DNA from: Vreelandella neptunia
Lineage (GTDB): Bacteria > Pseudomonadota > Gammaproteobacteria > Pseudomonadales > Halomonadaceae
Direction of reading: 5' to 3'
Assembly (NCBI RefSeq): GCF_034479615.1
Contig: NZ_CP140255.1
Coordinates: 2,542,001-2,606,000, forward strand
Length of the DNA stretch: 64,000 nt
Within the stretch, counting starts at the first letter, position 1, and each line of letters opens with the position of its first letter. Below the pieces are notes generated by a model. The model was given only the letters and a program-made list of their open reading frames with translations, was not told the DNA's origin and made no database searches. Below are positions 10,962 to 20,130 of this stretch, one piece after another. The translations under genes were made by a program, and so were the position numbers.

Positions 10962-11945
10962 ATGGGATCAACCGTGATGAGTGAAACACCCGATATTGCA
11001 GACCAATTAACCTGGATTGCCGTTGACTGGGGCTCTAGCAATCTGCGTGCCTGGGGGCTGGATCAACACGACCAAGTGATTGCCCAAGCCAGTAGCGACA
11101 AGGGCATGCTGTCGCTAAAGGCCGATGAGTACGAAGCCGAGCTGCTACAACTGGTGGTCGATTGGCTACCCGCCACCGGCACGACTAAGGTAATGGTGTG
11201 CGGCATGGCAGGCGCCCGTCAGGGCTGGTTGGAAGCCGCCTATTTGCCGATCCCCACGCGGCTTGACCAGCTTAGCCAAGGCGCAGTAACGCCAACGCTT
11301 ACAGGCGACCAGCTGCGTGTTTATCTGCTGCCCGGATTAAGTCAAACCCGCAGTGCTGCAACCCACTTTGATGTGATGCGTGGCGAAGAGACCCAGTTAG
11401 CAGGCCTCGTCACTGACACACCTGACTTTACGGGCCTCGCCTGTTTGCCGGGTACCCACGCCAAATGGGCCACTCTTGAAGCGGGTGCTGTGAGTGGATT
11501 TTCGACCTACTTAACCGGCGAGCTTTACCAGTTATTGGCCAACCAATCGGTCTTGCGCCACTCAATCGGCAACGATGAGCTTCAAGACCCCGCTTGCCGT
11601 GAGGCGTTTATTTCGGCAGTTAGCGAGATCTACGCGGCACCCGAAACCTTTAGTAGCCGACTGTTCGGCCTGCGCGCGCAAGATTTACTCGATGGTCGGC
11701 TACCGGCGGGCGAAACGCGTGGAGCCGTACTGGCGGCCAGACTCTCCGGACTCGCCATTGGCCTTGAGCTTGCTGGCGCCTGCCGTGAGTGCCCCACAGA
11801 TGAGCCGATCATGCTGATTGGCAACCAAGCCCTGAGCCAGCGCTATACGCTGGCGCTCAATACGATCGGCTATCAGACGCAGCATGTGGATGGCGACACC
11901 GCCGTCTTAGCAGGCCTGCGCCTCGCCCATCACGCGTTAAAATAA
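10962..11945 (+). CDS. dgoK: 2-Dehydro-3-deoxygalactonokinase
   Basis: DgoK phosphorylates 2-dehydro-3-deoxygalactonate at O6 to give KDPGal. The 327-residue protein starts with the family motif AVDWGSSNLRAWGL and has MVCGMAGARQGW, DVMRGEETQLAGL and LPGTHAKWA, all typical of DgoK. The ATG chosen is three bases after the dgoD stop with a GGAG nine bases upstream; an in-frame ATG 15 bases later is nearly as good, so five N-terminal residues are uncertain. It stands in the expected order D-K-A. Confidence 0.93.
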   Translation: MGSTVMSETPDIADQLTWIAVDWGSSNLRAWGLDQHDQVIAQASSDKGMLSLKADEYEAELLQLVVDWLPATGTTKVMVCGMAGARQGWLEAAYLPIPTRLDQLSQGAVTPTLTGDQLRVYLLPGLSQTRSAATHFDVMRGEETQLAGLVTDTPDFTGLACLPGTHAKWATLEAGAVSGFSTYLTGELYQLLANQSVLRHSIGNDELQDPACREAFISAVSEIYAAPETFSSRLFGLRAQDLLDGRLPAGETRGAVLAARLSGLAIGLELAGACRECPTDEPIMLIGNQALSQRYTLALNTIGYQTQHVDGDTAVLAGLRLAHHALK

Positions 11946-11967
11946 TTTAAGCATGGAGAAATTGGCT

Positions 11968-12573
11968 ATGTCGCTGCCACTGATTGGTATTTTACGCGGT
12001 GTAACGCCTGATGAGGCCGTGGATGTTGCGGAAGCGGTGCTGGCCGCAGGTATCACCCAAATTGAAGTACCGCTTAACTCACCCAACCCGCTGGAGAGCA
12101 TTCGCCGCTTGGTAGACGCATTTGGCGAGCGCGCGGTCATTGGTGCAGGCACGGTACTCACCCCTGCTCAGGTGCGTGAAGTTCACGCTGCTGGGGGGCG
12201 CTTAATCGTTTCTCCCAACTGTCGGCCAGCGGTGATTGAAGAAACGCATAAGCTCGGCATGGCGAGTTGGCCGGGCATTGTGACGCCTTCAGAAGCCTTC
12301 GATGCGCTGGATGCAGGCGCCACCGGACTTAAACTCTTCCCCGCGGTGCAGGTAGGATTAGAAGGTATGAAAGCAGTACGCGCCGTGCTTCCGGCAGGGA
12401 CGCTTTTGTATGCCGTCGGCGGCGCTGGAGTCGATAACTTCGCCGAATGGCGCGCAGCGGGTGTCGATGGTGCAGGCCTGGGCAGCGCGCTATACAAACC
12501 CGGCCAAAGCGCTTCCCAGGTAGGTCAACAGGCTCAAGCCCTCGTCGATGCCTGGTTGGCAGGAGAACAATAA
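11968..12573 (+). CDS. dgoA: 2-Dehydro-3-deoxy-6-phosphogalactonate aldolase
   Basis: DgoA splits KDPGal into pyruvate and glyceraldehyde-3-phosphate. It is a class I TIM-barrel aldolase of the KDPG/KHG family with the Schiff-base lysine (Lys122 from this start) in GLKLFP and the general base Glu33 in EVPLNSP. The IEVPLNSP and VSPNCRPAVI segments favour the DgoA branch over Eda, and a separate eda lies at about 16 kb. The start was placed at the ATG eight bases after a GGAG; a weaker ATG lies 15 bases upstream. It follows dgoK by 22 bases and feeds the same triose pool as the ED pathway. Confidence 0.93.
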   Translation: MSLPLIGILRGVTPDEAVDVAEAVLAAGITQIEVPLNSPNPLESIRRLVDAFGERAVIGAGTVLTPAQVREVHAAGGRLIVSPNCRPAVIEETHKLGMASWPGIVTPSEAFDALDAGATGLKLFPAVQVGLEGMKAVRAVLPAGTLLYAVGGAGVDNFAEWRAAGVDGAGLGSALYKPGQSASQVGQQAQALVDAWLAGEQ

Positions 12574-12588
12574 GGAGATCCAATAACA

Positions 12589-13485
12589 ATGAATACCGAT
12601 ATGAGTGTTTCAACGTGGCAGGCTGAGTTAGCGGTCGATTGCCGCTGCACCTTGGGTGAAGGCCCGCAGTGGGACGCCAAAAATCAGCGCCTTTATTGGT
12701 GCGACATTCTTGGAAAGCAGTTGCACTGGCTCTCCCCCGCCACCGGGGAAAGCAGCCACTATCAGCTTGATCATCGGGTGTCTCTGGCAGCGCCCCTAGC
12801 TGAGGGTGGCCTGCTGTTGGTGGGCGAAGACCGTTTAAGCCGCTTCGACCCCAGCAGCGGCAGTATCGAAAAGTGGTGTGATTTCGAAGCCGATAATCCC
12901 ATCACCCGCAGCAATGACGCCCGCATTGATCGCCATGGCAGCCTGTGGCTCTCCAGCATGGGTAAAAGCGCTGAAAGAAGCGCTGGAAGCCTTTATCGCC
13001 TGCATCGCGGCGAGCTCTCGCGGCTGCGTTCAGGCCTAACGATTCCCAATGCCATCTGCTTCTCCGCAGATGGTGAGTTCGCGTGGTTTACCGATACCGT
13101 GACGGGTGTAGTGATGCGCTGGGAACTGGATAGCGACGGCTGGCCGCAAGGCGAGCCGCAGCCTTGGGCGGACTTTTTCTCCAGCCAAGGCAACCCCGAT
13201 GGTGCAGTGATGGATAGCGAAGGCTGCCTATGGCTAGCGCTGTGGGGGGCTGGGCAGGTCGTTCGCCTGGATCCTAACGGTGAAATAGTAGGCCGCGTCG
13301 AGCTACCGGTCAGCCAACCCTCCTGCCCGGTATTTGCAGGCCCTGATCTAAAAACGCTGTATATCACCACGGCGCAAGAGGGATTCAGTGCTGAGCAGTT
13401 GGCCCAAGAGCCAACAGCGGGCTCGCTGTATGTGGTCGAAACCGGTATCAAAGGGCTCGCCGAGCCCCCGCTGCGCCTCGTATAA
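12589..13485 (+). CDS. SMP-30/gluconolactonase family sugar lactonase, probable galactonolactonase
   Basis: This 298-residue six-bladed beta-propeller enzyme should hydrolyse an aldonolactone to the acid. Metal-site residues of the SMP-30 family are visible: the Glu in TLGEGPQWD near residue 24, the Asn in SNDARIDRHG near 105, and the Asp in GNPDGAVMDSEG near 205. AAGGAG lies 11 bases before the ATG. As the last gene of the dgo operon its natural substrate is probably D-galactono-lactone, the product of a galactose dehydrogenase, although gluconolactone is possible. No galactose dehydrogenase is evident nearby. Confidence 0.85.
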   Translation: MNTDMSVSTWQAELAVDCRCTLGEGPQWDAKNQRLYWCDILGKQLHWLSPATGESSHYQLDHRVSLAAPLAEGGLLLVGEDRLSRFDPSSGSIEKWCDFEADNPITRSNDARIDRHGSLWLSSMGKSAERSAGSLYRLHRGELSRLRSGLTIPNAICFSADGEFAWFTDTVTGVVMRWELDSDGWPQGEPQPWADFFSSQGNPDGAVMDSEGCLWLALWGAGQVVRLDPNGEIVGRVELPVSQPSCPVFAGPDLKTLYITTAQEGFSAEQLAQEPTAGSLYVVETGIKGLAEPPLRLV

Positions 13486-13588
13486 CGCCCTCAATTATAG
13501 GTTATCAGTCGTTTCATGTGGATTTAATATTCGTTAGCTCTTTTGTGCCTCACGTTTCAGGATGAAACTACTAAGCTATCTATATTTT

Positions 13589-13686
13589 GTGGGAGGGAGC
13601 TTCAGCTCGCGAATATTTGGGCTCCTAGCATAATGAAACCAAGGGGGTGCCTGCGGCACCCTTCGCGCGCTGAAGCGCCCTCCCAC
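13589..13686. repeat. REP-like inverted doublet
   Basis: A 25-base arm at 13589-13613, beginning GTGGGAGGGAGCTTCAGC, is matched in reverse complement at 13662-13686 with 23 of 25 bases identical. Between them a second small hairpin, GGGTGCC-tgc-GGCACCC, occupies 13645-13661. The style resembles the repetitive extragenic palindromes of Pseudomonas and Halomonas (GTGGGAG...GCTTCAGC). It fills most of the 357-base gap between two convergent genes; no credible coding sequence is present there. Confidence 0.8.
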
Positions 13687-13763
13687 GAGAGCTACCATCA
13701 GGCTGGCAGAGTTAATTCTATACTGAATGACGAAGAGACCAATTATAACGCTCTAGTAATGCG

Positions 13764-13797
13764 AAAGGCCCCGCTAGTATAAGCTAGCGGGGCCTTT
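13764..13797. terminator. Bidirectional rho-independent terminator
   Basis: A perfect 14-pair stem, AAAGGCCCCGCTAG with a six-base loop, ends in TTT on both strands. It stands between the plus-strand lactonase and the minus-strand symporter and can end both transcripts. Confidence 0.9.
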
Positions 13798-13842
13798 CTA
13801 TTTGTTATTACGGCTTCAACTATCTGCGACTAAGGCTTTCAT

Positions 13843-15438
13843 TCAACCCGCAAAGCTTATATACATAACGATGACTAACACGACCAAAACGATACCGGCG
13901 GGCACTGCGCCTTTCCAGGGTGTTAGATCCACATCGCCGCTGTGCTGCTGAATCCAATCCGTTTCCCTTGGGCGCACCTTGCCGATAATCAGCATCACCG
14001 CCACCAGCAATACAAAGACCAGCGCAACAAAGTGGAACTCGTGCATGATCTGCGGCAACAGCGTAAACGGTGGCACAAAGTAACCGGCGGCAATCAATAA
14101 GCAGCCGCCCACCAAGGCAATTTTGGCTGCCATCGGCGGAACACGTTTGGTTAGCAGTCCGACCAGCACGACGGCAAGAATCGGAATAAAGTAGATCGCG
14201 TTCATCTTCTGCAGGTAACCAAACAGGCTCTCCTGGCCTGCCAGCAGTGGCGCAATAATCATGGTAATGATGGCCATGATCCAGCCAAACACCTTGCCCG
14301 ATTTAACCACCTGCTCTTCCGTAGCCTCTTTGTTCAACACCCCTTTATAGATGCCCAGGCTGAAAATCGTGGTGGTACTGTTAAGTGCGGAGTTAAACGA
14401 CGATAAAATCGCGCCTACCATGACGGCAGCGAAAAACCCGGTTAGATACGGCGGCAGTACGTTAAAGACCAAATGACCGTAGGCTTCATCAGCACGCACG
14501 CCCTGATCGGCATAAAGGTGATAAGCAATGATGCCCGGCAGCACTAGGTACAGCGGCCCCAGCAGCTTGAAGAGACCGGTCAGCAGCACGCCCTTCTGAC
14601 CTTCGGCGAGGTTTTTGGCTGCAAAGGTACGCTGAATAATCTGCTGGTTGGTGCTCCAGTAGAACAGGTTTATCAGGAAAACGCCGGTAAACAGGGTAAA
14701 GAACGGCACCTGCTGTTCAGCACCGCCAATCGAATTAAGCTTATCCGGGTCAGCCTCTTTAAGGATGCTCCAGCCTTCCATGATACCCGTGCCGCCACTC
14801 ACGGCCTGCAGGCCGAAATAGACGATCACGAAACCACCGATCAGGAGGCCAACACCGTTGAGCGTGTCGGAAACGGCAACCGTGCGCAGGCCACCAAACA
14901 GGGCATACACGGAACCGATAATACCGACGATCCACACCGTTAGCCAAAGCAGCGTCGTCGAAGACTCAATGCCGGTTAACCCCTGTAGGTCGAGCATTCC
15001 CTGCAGACCGATGGCACCTGAATAGAGAATGATCGGCAGCAGAATCACCGCGTAAGCAATCAAGAAGATGATATTGGTGATTAGCTGCGTCGTTTTATCG
15101 AAACGAATTTCGAGAAGCTGCGGCAGCGTGGCAATACCACTTTTCAAAAACCGCGGAAGGAAGAATAGCGCCAACGCCACCAGGGCGATAACCGCAACCA
15201 CTTCCCAGGCCATTACGCTTAAACCATCAGAAAAGGCCGCCCCATTGAGCCCTACCATTTGCTCGGTGGAGAGGTTGGTCATCAGCAGAGAGCCGGCAAT
15301 CAGCGGGAAGGTTAGCGTGCGCCCGGCAAGAAAGTAGCCGCTGGTGCTTGAGTGATCATCTCGGCGGGTGATCCGCCAAGTGATAAAGGCTACAAGCCCT
15401 GTAAAAAACAGGAAGGACGCCAAGGTTAACGCGTGCAT
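13843..15438 (-). CDS. Sodium:solute symporter (SSS family, YidK/SGLT-like)
   Basis: The 531-residue protein is an inner-membrane SSS transporter with about 14 membrane helices. It closely resembles my memory of E. coli YidK and the SGLT sugar branch, with [44 protein letters not shown] and the tryptophan/asparagine-rich [13 protein letters not shown] loop. An AGGTGA precedes the ATG. A near copy of the dgo operator lies 60 bases upstream, so it probably imports galactose, galactonate or a related sugar together with sodium, which suits a halophile. Substrate is inferred only from this context. Confidence 0.85.
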   Translation of the reverse strand: MHALTLASFLFFTGLVAFITWRITRRDDHSSTSGYFLAGRTLTFPLIAGSLLMTNLSTEQMVGLNGAAFSDGLSVMAWEVVAVIALVALALFFLPRFLKSGIATLPQLLEIRFDKTTQLITNIIFLIAYAVILLPIILYSGAIGLQGMLDLQGLTGIESSTTLLWLTVWIVGIIGSVYALFGGLRTVAVSDTLNGVGLLIGGFVIVYFGLQAVSGGTGIMEGWSILKEADPDKLNSIGGAEQQVPFFTLFTGVFLINLFYWSTNQQIIQRTFAAKNLAEGQKGVLLTGLFKLLGPLYLVLPGIIAYHLYADQGVRADEAYGHLVFNVLPPYLTGFFAAVMVGAILSSFNSALNSTTTIFSLGIYKGVLNKEATEEQVVKSGKVFGWIMAIITMIIAPLLAGQESLFGYLQKMNAIYFIPILAVVLVGLLTKRVPPMAAKIALVGGCLLIAAGYFVPPFTLLPQIMHEFHFVALVFVLLVAVMLIIGKVRPRETDWIQQHSGDVDLTPWKGAVPAGIVLVVLVIVMYISFAG

Positions 15439-15497
15439 TTTGACTCACCTCATCATCATTGTAAGTGGCACGCACGTTTATGTATGCGCGAATAGCG

Positions 15498-15512
15498 AAA
15501 TGTCAGACAAAT
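15498..15512. promoter_or_regulatory. Second candidate GntR (dgo) operator, upstream of the symporter
   Basis: AAATGTCAGACAAAT matches 13 of 15 bases of the perfect palindrome before the GntR gene and keeps its GTCAGAC core. It lies 60 bases upstream of the symporter ATG on the minus strand, joining the symporter to the galactonate regulon. Confidence 0.6.
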
Positions 15513-15606
15513 CTTGCCGCCATTTTAGTTGAGCTGAATATAGCTCGTTATACGCCTTTGGTCTTATATTGAGCTTTAGCCTGTTTCAAGACTGCTTTAA
15601 GGGTAT

Positions 15607-15656
15607 AAAAAAGCCCCAGCTATGTTGTATTGAACAATAAACTGGAGCTATTTTTT
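15607..15656 (-). terminator. Rho-independent terminator after eda
   Basis: Arms 15612-15619 and 15642-15649 pair over eight positions (one G-U), with a 22-base loop. On the minus strand the stem is followed by a T run, ending zwf-pgl-eda before the symporter promoter. A T run on the other strand suggests it may work both ways. Confidence 0.7.
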
Positions 15657-15696
15657 AAACTTAGCACTGGTTTTTAACTCAGCGCAGGGGGCCTAT

Positions 15697-16359
15697 CTAG
15701 TGATGAAAACGCTCCGCGGACTGGCGCGCCAGCTCACGGATACCATCCCAATCTTCCGCTTCTACCATTGCTTTGGGTGTTAACCAGGAGCCACCTACGC
15801 ACATCACATTGGGCAGCGATAGATAGTCATCGGCGTTGTCGACGGTGATGCCGCCGGTGGGACAGAAGCGGGCTTCTGGAATCGGCGCACCAAACGCTTT
15901 GATCGCTTTGGCTCCACCGCTGGATTCCGCTGGGAAGAACTTGAATCGACGATAGCCGTACTGCCAGCCCGTCATTAGCTCAGAAACCGTCGAGACCCCC
16001 GGCAACATGGGCACCGGGCTTTCAACGCCATAACGATAGAGAGCTTCGGTTGCGCCTGGTGTTACTACAAAGTCAGCACCAACCTGCTCGGCCTGGCGGT
16101 ACTGGGCAGGCGTCAGCACTGTGCCCACGCCAATGCTGGCACCGGGCAACGCTTCACGCATACGCTTCACTGCTTCTAGCGCGCAGTCGGTACGCAGGGT
16201 AACTTCCAGCACGGTTAAGCCACCCTCTACCAGGGCGCGGCCTAGTGGTACCGCATCTTCCAAACGCTCGATAGTGATGACCGGAATCACCTCGGCTTTC
16301 AAGCAGATGCTATCCAGCTCTGCAGTGCGCGTAGAAGGTAACTGTTTGTCGATAGTCAT
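15697..16359 (-). CDS. eda: KDPG aldolase (2-dehydro-3-deoxy-6-phosphogluconate aldolase)
   Basis: Eda cleaves KDPG to pyruvate and glyceraldehyde-3-phosphate, the last specific ED step. The 220-residue protein has the Schiff-base Lys140 in RRFKFFPAES, the catalytic Glu52 in LEVTLRT, and CPTGGI near 180. The ATG was preferred over an upstream in-frame TTG because a GGAG lies eight bases before it. It is the third gene of the minus-strand zwf-pgl-eda operon, 45 bases after pgl, an order shared with Pseudomonas. It has its own terminator. Confidence 0.96.
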   Translation of the reverse strand: MTIDKQLPSTRTAELDSICLKAEVIPVITIERLEDAVPLGRALVEGGLTVLEVTLRTDCALEAVKRMREALPGASIGVGTVLTPAQYRQAEQVGADFVVTPGATEALYRYGVESPVPMLPGVSTVSELMTGWQYGYRRFKFFPAESSGGAKAIKAFGAPIPEARFCPTGGITVDNADDYLSLPNVMCVGGSWLTPKAMVEAEDWDGIRELARQSAERFHH

Positions 16360-16404
16360 TAGTGAGTCTCCAAGCAACTTATTATTGGCTAAGGCAGTTA
16401 GCGC

Positions 16405-17070
16405 TCAAGGCGCCCAGTAAATTGCCAACGGGCAGGTTAAAAAGGCACGAATAGGCAGTTGACGAACGTCGTCGCCGTTGAGTGCCTTGGCCAATACGGC
16501 GCGTTTATCTTCGCCTGTAATATGTAGAATGTGCCGCCGCGCCTGATGCAGGCGATCGGCGGAAAAGGTGATCCGGGGTTGCGGCTGACTAGGCGTTCTT
16601 ACCGCCACTAACAGCTCCTCGGTGGCAAGGGCCAGGGTCAGTTCAGGACTATCGGGAAATAGTGACGCCGTATGACCATCACCGCCCATACCTAGAATCA
16701 CCACGCTGGCAGGCCACGCTAGCGATTCCGCTTGCTTGGCAACTTCATCAACGCCCTCTTCAGGCGTAGCCGCGCTGCAAGTTAACGGTATAAAAGTGGC
16801 CGCCGATGCTTCGCCCTGTAGAAGATGCTCACGCACCAACTTGGCGTTGCTATCGCTGCTCTGCTCGTCTACCCAACGTTCATCGGCCAGCGTTACATCT
16901 ACCCGATCCCAGGGCAGCGGCTTGGCCGCCAGTGCCTTAAAAAAGGGCACTGGCGTAGAGCCACCAGAAACCACCAGTAGGACGCGCTCCTGGTGGTTTA
17001 AATCTTCTTGCAGCCCTTGAAACACAGCTTCGGCAAGCTGCTCGGCCAACTGTTGGCGTGCTTGGCTCAT
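16405..17070 (-). CDS. pgl: 6-Phosphogluconolactonase
   Basis: Pgl hydrolyses 6-phosphogluconolactone made by Zwf. This is the DevB/SOL type (221 residues) of the glucosamine-6-phosphate isomerase fold, with VVSGGSTPVPFF near the N terminus, TLADERWVDEQSSDSN near 60 and ILGMGGDGHTASLFP in the second half. The ATG used here is one base after the zwf stop with a GAGG nine bases upstream; a longer reading from 17100 would overlap zwf and is less likely. It is the middle gene of zwf-pgl-eda. Confidence 0.94.
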   Translation of the reverse strand: MSQARQQLAEQLAEAVFQGLQEDLNHQERVLLVVSGGSTPVPFFKALAAKPLPWDRVDVTLADERWVDEQSSDSNAKLVREHLLQGEASAATFIPLTCSAATPEEGVDEVAKQAESLAWPASVVILGMGGDGHTASLFPDSPELTLALATEELLVAVRTPSQPQPRITFSADRLHQARRHILHITGEDKRAVLAKALNGDDVRQLPIRAFLTCPLAIYWAP

Positions 17071-17071
17071 A

Positions 17072-18577
17072 TTAATAATCCTCGTACCAGCTGCGGCCAT
17101 CCTGAGTAATCATGGCAATAGAAGCGACCGGCCCCCAAGAGCCTGCTGGATAACGACGCGGCGGCGTGTCGCGTTTTTTCCAGCCATCAATGAGCTGGTC
17201 GCACCAGCGCCAGGCGTGTTCAATTTCATCGCGACGCACGAACAGGTACTGCTGGCCTTTCATGACTTCGAGCAGCAGGCGTTCGTAAGCATCGGGTATC
17301 CGCGATTTGGGAAATGCGCTGTTGAAGTCCAAATGCAGCGGCCCCGGGCGCAGACGCATGCCTTTATCCAAACCGCTATCTTTGGTCAATACTTGCAGGG
17401 CAATACCCTCTTCCGGCTGCAGGCGAATAATCAACTTATTAGAGGCGATGCCGCGCTGGTCCGGATCGAAGATATAGTGAGGCTGCTGACGGAAGTGAAT
17501 GACGATCTGCGAGAGCTTCTCCGGCATGCGTTTACCGGTGCGCAGGTAGAAAGGCACGCCTGCCCAGCGCCAGTTAGACACTTCGGTTTTCATGGCCACA
17601 AAGGTTTCGGTCTGGCTCTGGGTATTGGCGCCCTCTTCTTCCAGGTAACCCGGCACCGACTGGCCATCGCTAGTGCCGGCGATATATTGGCCGCGAACCA
17701 CATCACGGCCAAGCGCTTCGCCCACAAACGGCTTGAGCGCTTTAAGCACTTTAACCTTCTCATCGCGAATGGCATCGGCATCCAGATTGGAGGGTGGATC
17801 CATGGCGATTAAGCACAGCAGCTGCAGCAAGTGGTTTTGCACCATGTCCCGCAGTTGACCCGCCTGGTCGAAATAACCCCAGCGCCCTTCGATGCCCACT
17901 TTTTCGGCAACGGTAATTTCCACATGGGAGATGTTGTTCTGATTCCACTGAGTGCCAAACAGCGGGTTGGCAAAACGCAGCGCAATCAGGTTTTGTACGG
18001 TCTCTTTACCTAAATAGTGGTCAATACGGTAAATCCGCGATTCGGGAAATACTTGACCAATGGCGTCGTTAATTTCAATGGATGAGTGCAGGTCGTAGCC
18101 GATGGGTTTCTCAACCACCACACGGGACTCATCGTCCAGGCTTTTACTGGCCTGCAGGTGACGGCAGATATCGCCATAAATAGGCGCACCAACGGAGAGA
18201 TAGACCACCATTGGGCGCGGAGAGCCCTTTCGCCACTGGCGAATGGCGTCGTAACCCTCAACGCTGGAAAAATCGAGTTTTAAATAATCTAGGCGGGCGA
18301 GAAAGCGCTCGAGGCTCTGCTTATCCTGCTCGCTGCTTTTCAACCGTTTCTGCAGCGCGTCGTTAACCATTTTCCGGAACGATGCAGCGTCATGCTCATG
18401 GCGAGCCAGCCCCATAATGCGCGTGCTTTCAGGCATCAAGCCTTCGCGATCAAGATGGTATAAGGCAGGAAATAGCTTGCGCATGGCAAGATCACCCAGC
18501 GCCCCAAACAGCGCTAAATCAATAGCGTTATTCGGATCGCCCAGCGGTGCACCTTGGGAAGCAGTGGACTGGCTCAT
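17072..18577 (-). CDS. zwf: Glucose-6-phosphate 1-dehydrogenase
   Basis: Zwf oxidises glucose-6-phosphate to the lactone with NAD(P), the entry to the ED and pentose phosphate routes. The 501-residue enzyme has the nucleotide-binding segment [17 protein letters not shown] from residue 23, the substrate lysine in VVVEKPIG near 157 and the catalytic His187 in the signature [13 protein letters not shown]. An AGGAG five bases before this ATG decides the start over an in-frame GTG two codons earlier. Two HexR-like palindromes lie 31 and 86 bases upstream, matching known HexR control of zwf in relatives. The operon faces away from malE. Confidence 0.97.
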   Translation of the reverse strand: MSQSTASQGAPLGDPNNAIDLALFGALGDLAMRKLFPALYHLDREGLMPESTRIMGLARHEHDAASFRKMVNDALQKRLKSSEQDKQSLERFLARLDYLKLDFSSVEGYDAIRQWRKGSPRPMVVYLSVGAPIYGDICRHLQASKSLDDESRVVVEKPIGYDLHSSIEINDAIGQVFPESRIYRIDHYLGKETVQNLIALRFANPLFGTQWNQNNISHVEITVAEKVGIEGRWGYFDQAGQLRDMVQNHLLQLLCLIAMDPPSNLDADAIRDEKVKVLKALKPFVGEALGRDVVRGQYIAGTSDGQSVPGYLEEEGANTQSQTETFVAMKTEVSNWRWAGVPFYLRTGKRMPEKLSQIVIHFRQQPHYIFDPDQRGIASNKLIIRLQPEEGIALQVLTKDSGLDKGMRLRPGPLHLDFNSAFPKSRIPDAYERLLLEVMKGQQYLFVRRDEIEHAWRWCDQLIDGWKKRDTPPRRYPAGSWGPVASIAMITQDGRSWYEDY

Positions 18578-18607
18578 CGTCACTCCTGTTTATAATTAGG
18601 CATCTTA

Positions 18608-18622
18608 TGTAGTTTGATTACC
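18608..18622. promoter_or_regulatory. HexR-like operator, proximal to zwf
   Basis: TGTAGTTTGATTACC keeps one perfect half-site (TGTAGT) and a nearly perfect mate (ATTACC) in the 6-3-6 HexR layout. It is 31 bases before the zwf ATG. Confidence 0.6.
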
Positions 18623-18662
18623 TAAAATTTACCGTAATACGGGTATTGTACGCAATAATTCG

Positions 18663-18677
18663 TGTAATTTTACTACA
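18663..18677. promoter_or_regulatory. HexR-like operator, distal to zwf
   Basis: TGTAATTTTACTACA is the best HexR-type palindrome in the window, with both TGTA/TACA ends and dyad symmetry. It lies in the divergent zwf/malE region and could in principle affect both. Confidence 0.72.
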
Positions 18678-18783
18678 AAATAACCGCGAATTCTGCTCTA
18701 TCGACGCACTCAGCACTTCATATCAATCCCTCTCCTTCCACTTTTACTCTACGCCCTTGATATACGCCACTGCTACGCCCCCT

Positions 18784-18793
18784 GAGGAGGAGG
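18784..18793 (+). promoter_or_regulatory. Candidate MalT box upstream of malE
   Basis: GAGGAGGAGG matches 9 of 10 bases of the recalled MalT consensus GGGGAKGAGG (core GGAKGA) and lies 75 bases before the malE start. A single short purine motif is weak evidence by itself; similar motifs occur before the alpha-glucosidase and porin genes. Confidence 0.4.
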
Positions 18794-18868
18794 TGACCTT
18801 GCGCATAATTGGCCACTCTGCGGAAGTTGATAAATAAATGACCACAACAACAATGAGGTTATGACTCG

Positions 18869-20056
18869 ATGGCAACGCTACGCTACTTTATCAGACCGCT
18901 ACTGACAGCCACTCTGGCTGCCAGCGCTACCCTGCCAGCCTTCGCGTTCGAAGATGACCGCTTAACCATCTGGATGGGCGACAACAAGGGCCAGGAAGGC
19001 ATTCAGCTGCTGGCCAATCAGTTTCTTGAAGAGACGGGCATCGAAGTTGAGGTGGTCTTTCCGGATAATCTGACAGACCGTTTTCAACAGGCGGCAGGTA
19101 GTGGCCAAGGGCCGGATATCGTGATCTGGGCACACGACCGGATTGGCGAGTGGGCACAAAGCGGCCTATTAAAACAGATAGCGCCTAGTGACAGCTTCCG
19201 TGAGTCTTTTTATGACTTCTCTTGGGAAGCTGCCCTGTGGAATGGCGAAACCTATGGCTACCCCATTTCAGTGGAGTCACTCGGCCTAATTTACAACAAA
19301 GCTCTGGTGGACACGCCACCGGAGAGCTTTGCCGAGCTAATGCAGCTGGACGAGACGCTTTCCCGAGAGGGTAAAAAAGCCATCCTGTTCGACTACAGCG
19401 AGCCCTACTACGGCTGGACGCTGCTAGCCGCTAACGGTGGCTACCCGTTTAAACAAACTGACGCAGGCTACGACGTTACCGATATTGGCGTTAACAACGA
19501 AGGCGCCGTACAGGGTGCTGAGTTGCTGGTCGAGCTGATCGAAAGCGACGTGGTGCCGCGGGGAACCGACTACAGCATCATGGATAATCGTTTTAACAAG
19601 GGCGAAGTGGCGACCATGATTAGCGGCCCCTGGGCCTGGCCGAACCTTGAGCGCAGCGGCATTGATTACGGCGTCGCCCTGCTTCCCAAGGTCGGCGACG
19701 AACGTGCCAAGCCCATGTTTGGCGTTATGACGGCAATGATCAACTCAGCGTCGCCCAATGACTTCCTGGCCGTCGAGTTCCTGGAAAACTACCTGCTCAG
19801 CGAGGAGGGTATGCGCACCTTCAACAGCGATGGGTCGCTGGGGGCCGTGGCCCACATCGACTATCAGGCCGAGCTTGCCGACAACCCCAACATCGCGGCT
19901 ACCCTCGAGAACGCTGAAGTCGGTATGCCGATGCCGAACATTCCTGAAATGGGCGCCTTCTGGGCAGCCATGGAACCCGCGTTGCAAAACATCGGCAGCG
20001 GGCGTCAATCCCCCCAGGAAGCACTGGATGCCGCCGCGCGGCGTATGCGCCAGTAG
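18869..20056 (+). CDS. malE: Maltose/maltodextrin ABC transporter, periplasmic binding protein
   Basis: MalE captures maltose and maltodextrins in the periplasm for the MalFG permease. The 395-residue protein begins with a signal peptide likely cut after Ala26 (LPAFA-F) and continues with LTIWMGDNKGQEGIQ and VVFPDNLTDRFQQAAGSGQGPDI, very like E. coli MalE. The tryptophans of the sugar cleft region and the ISGPWAWPNLERSGIDYGVA segment are present. malF follows after 74 bases. The ATPase partner malK lies about 10 kb away on the other strand. A possible MalT box precedes the gene. Confidence 0.93.
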   Translation: MATLRYFIRPLLTATLAASATLPAFAFEDDRLTIWMGDNKGQEGIQLLANQFLEETGIEVEVVFPDNLTDRFQQAAGSGQGPDIVIWAHDRIGEWAQSGLLKQIAPSDSFRESFYDFSWEAALWNGETYGYPISVESLGLIYNKALVDTPPESFAELMQLDETLSREGKKAILFDYSEPYYGWTLLAANGGYPFKQTDAGYDVTDIGVNNEGAVQGAELLVELIESDVVPRGTDYSIMDNRFNKGEVATMISGPWAWPNLERSGIDYGVALLPKVGDERAKPMFGVMTAMINSASPNDFLAVEFLENYLLSEEGMRTFNSDGSLGAVAHIDYQAELADNPNIAATLENAEVGMPMPNIPEMGAFWAAMEPALQNIGSGRQSPQEALDAAARRMRQ

Positions 20057-20130
20057 CCACTCGCCTTTCCTTCACTGCCCTGCCATGGCACACCGCTGGC
20101 AAGGCCGGGCAGTTTCGCAGGACATCTTTA

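Noticed and set aside
13543..13782. Open frame of 79 codons on the plus strand between the lactonase and the symporter
   Set aside because: It runs through the REP-like doublet and into the terminator and has no recognisable protein features.
16360..16377. Upstream TTG start for eda
   Set aside because: A GGAG lies between it and the ATG at the right distance for the ATG.
18646..18837. Open frame of 63 codons upstream of malE
   Set aside because: It covers a HexR-like site and the possible MalT box, with no family resemblance; regulatory DNA is the better reading.
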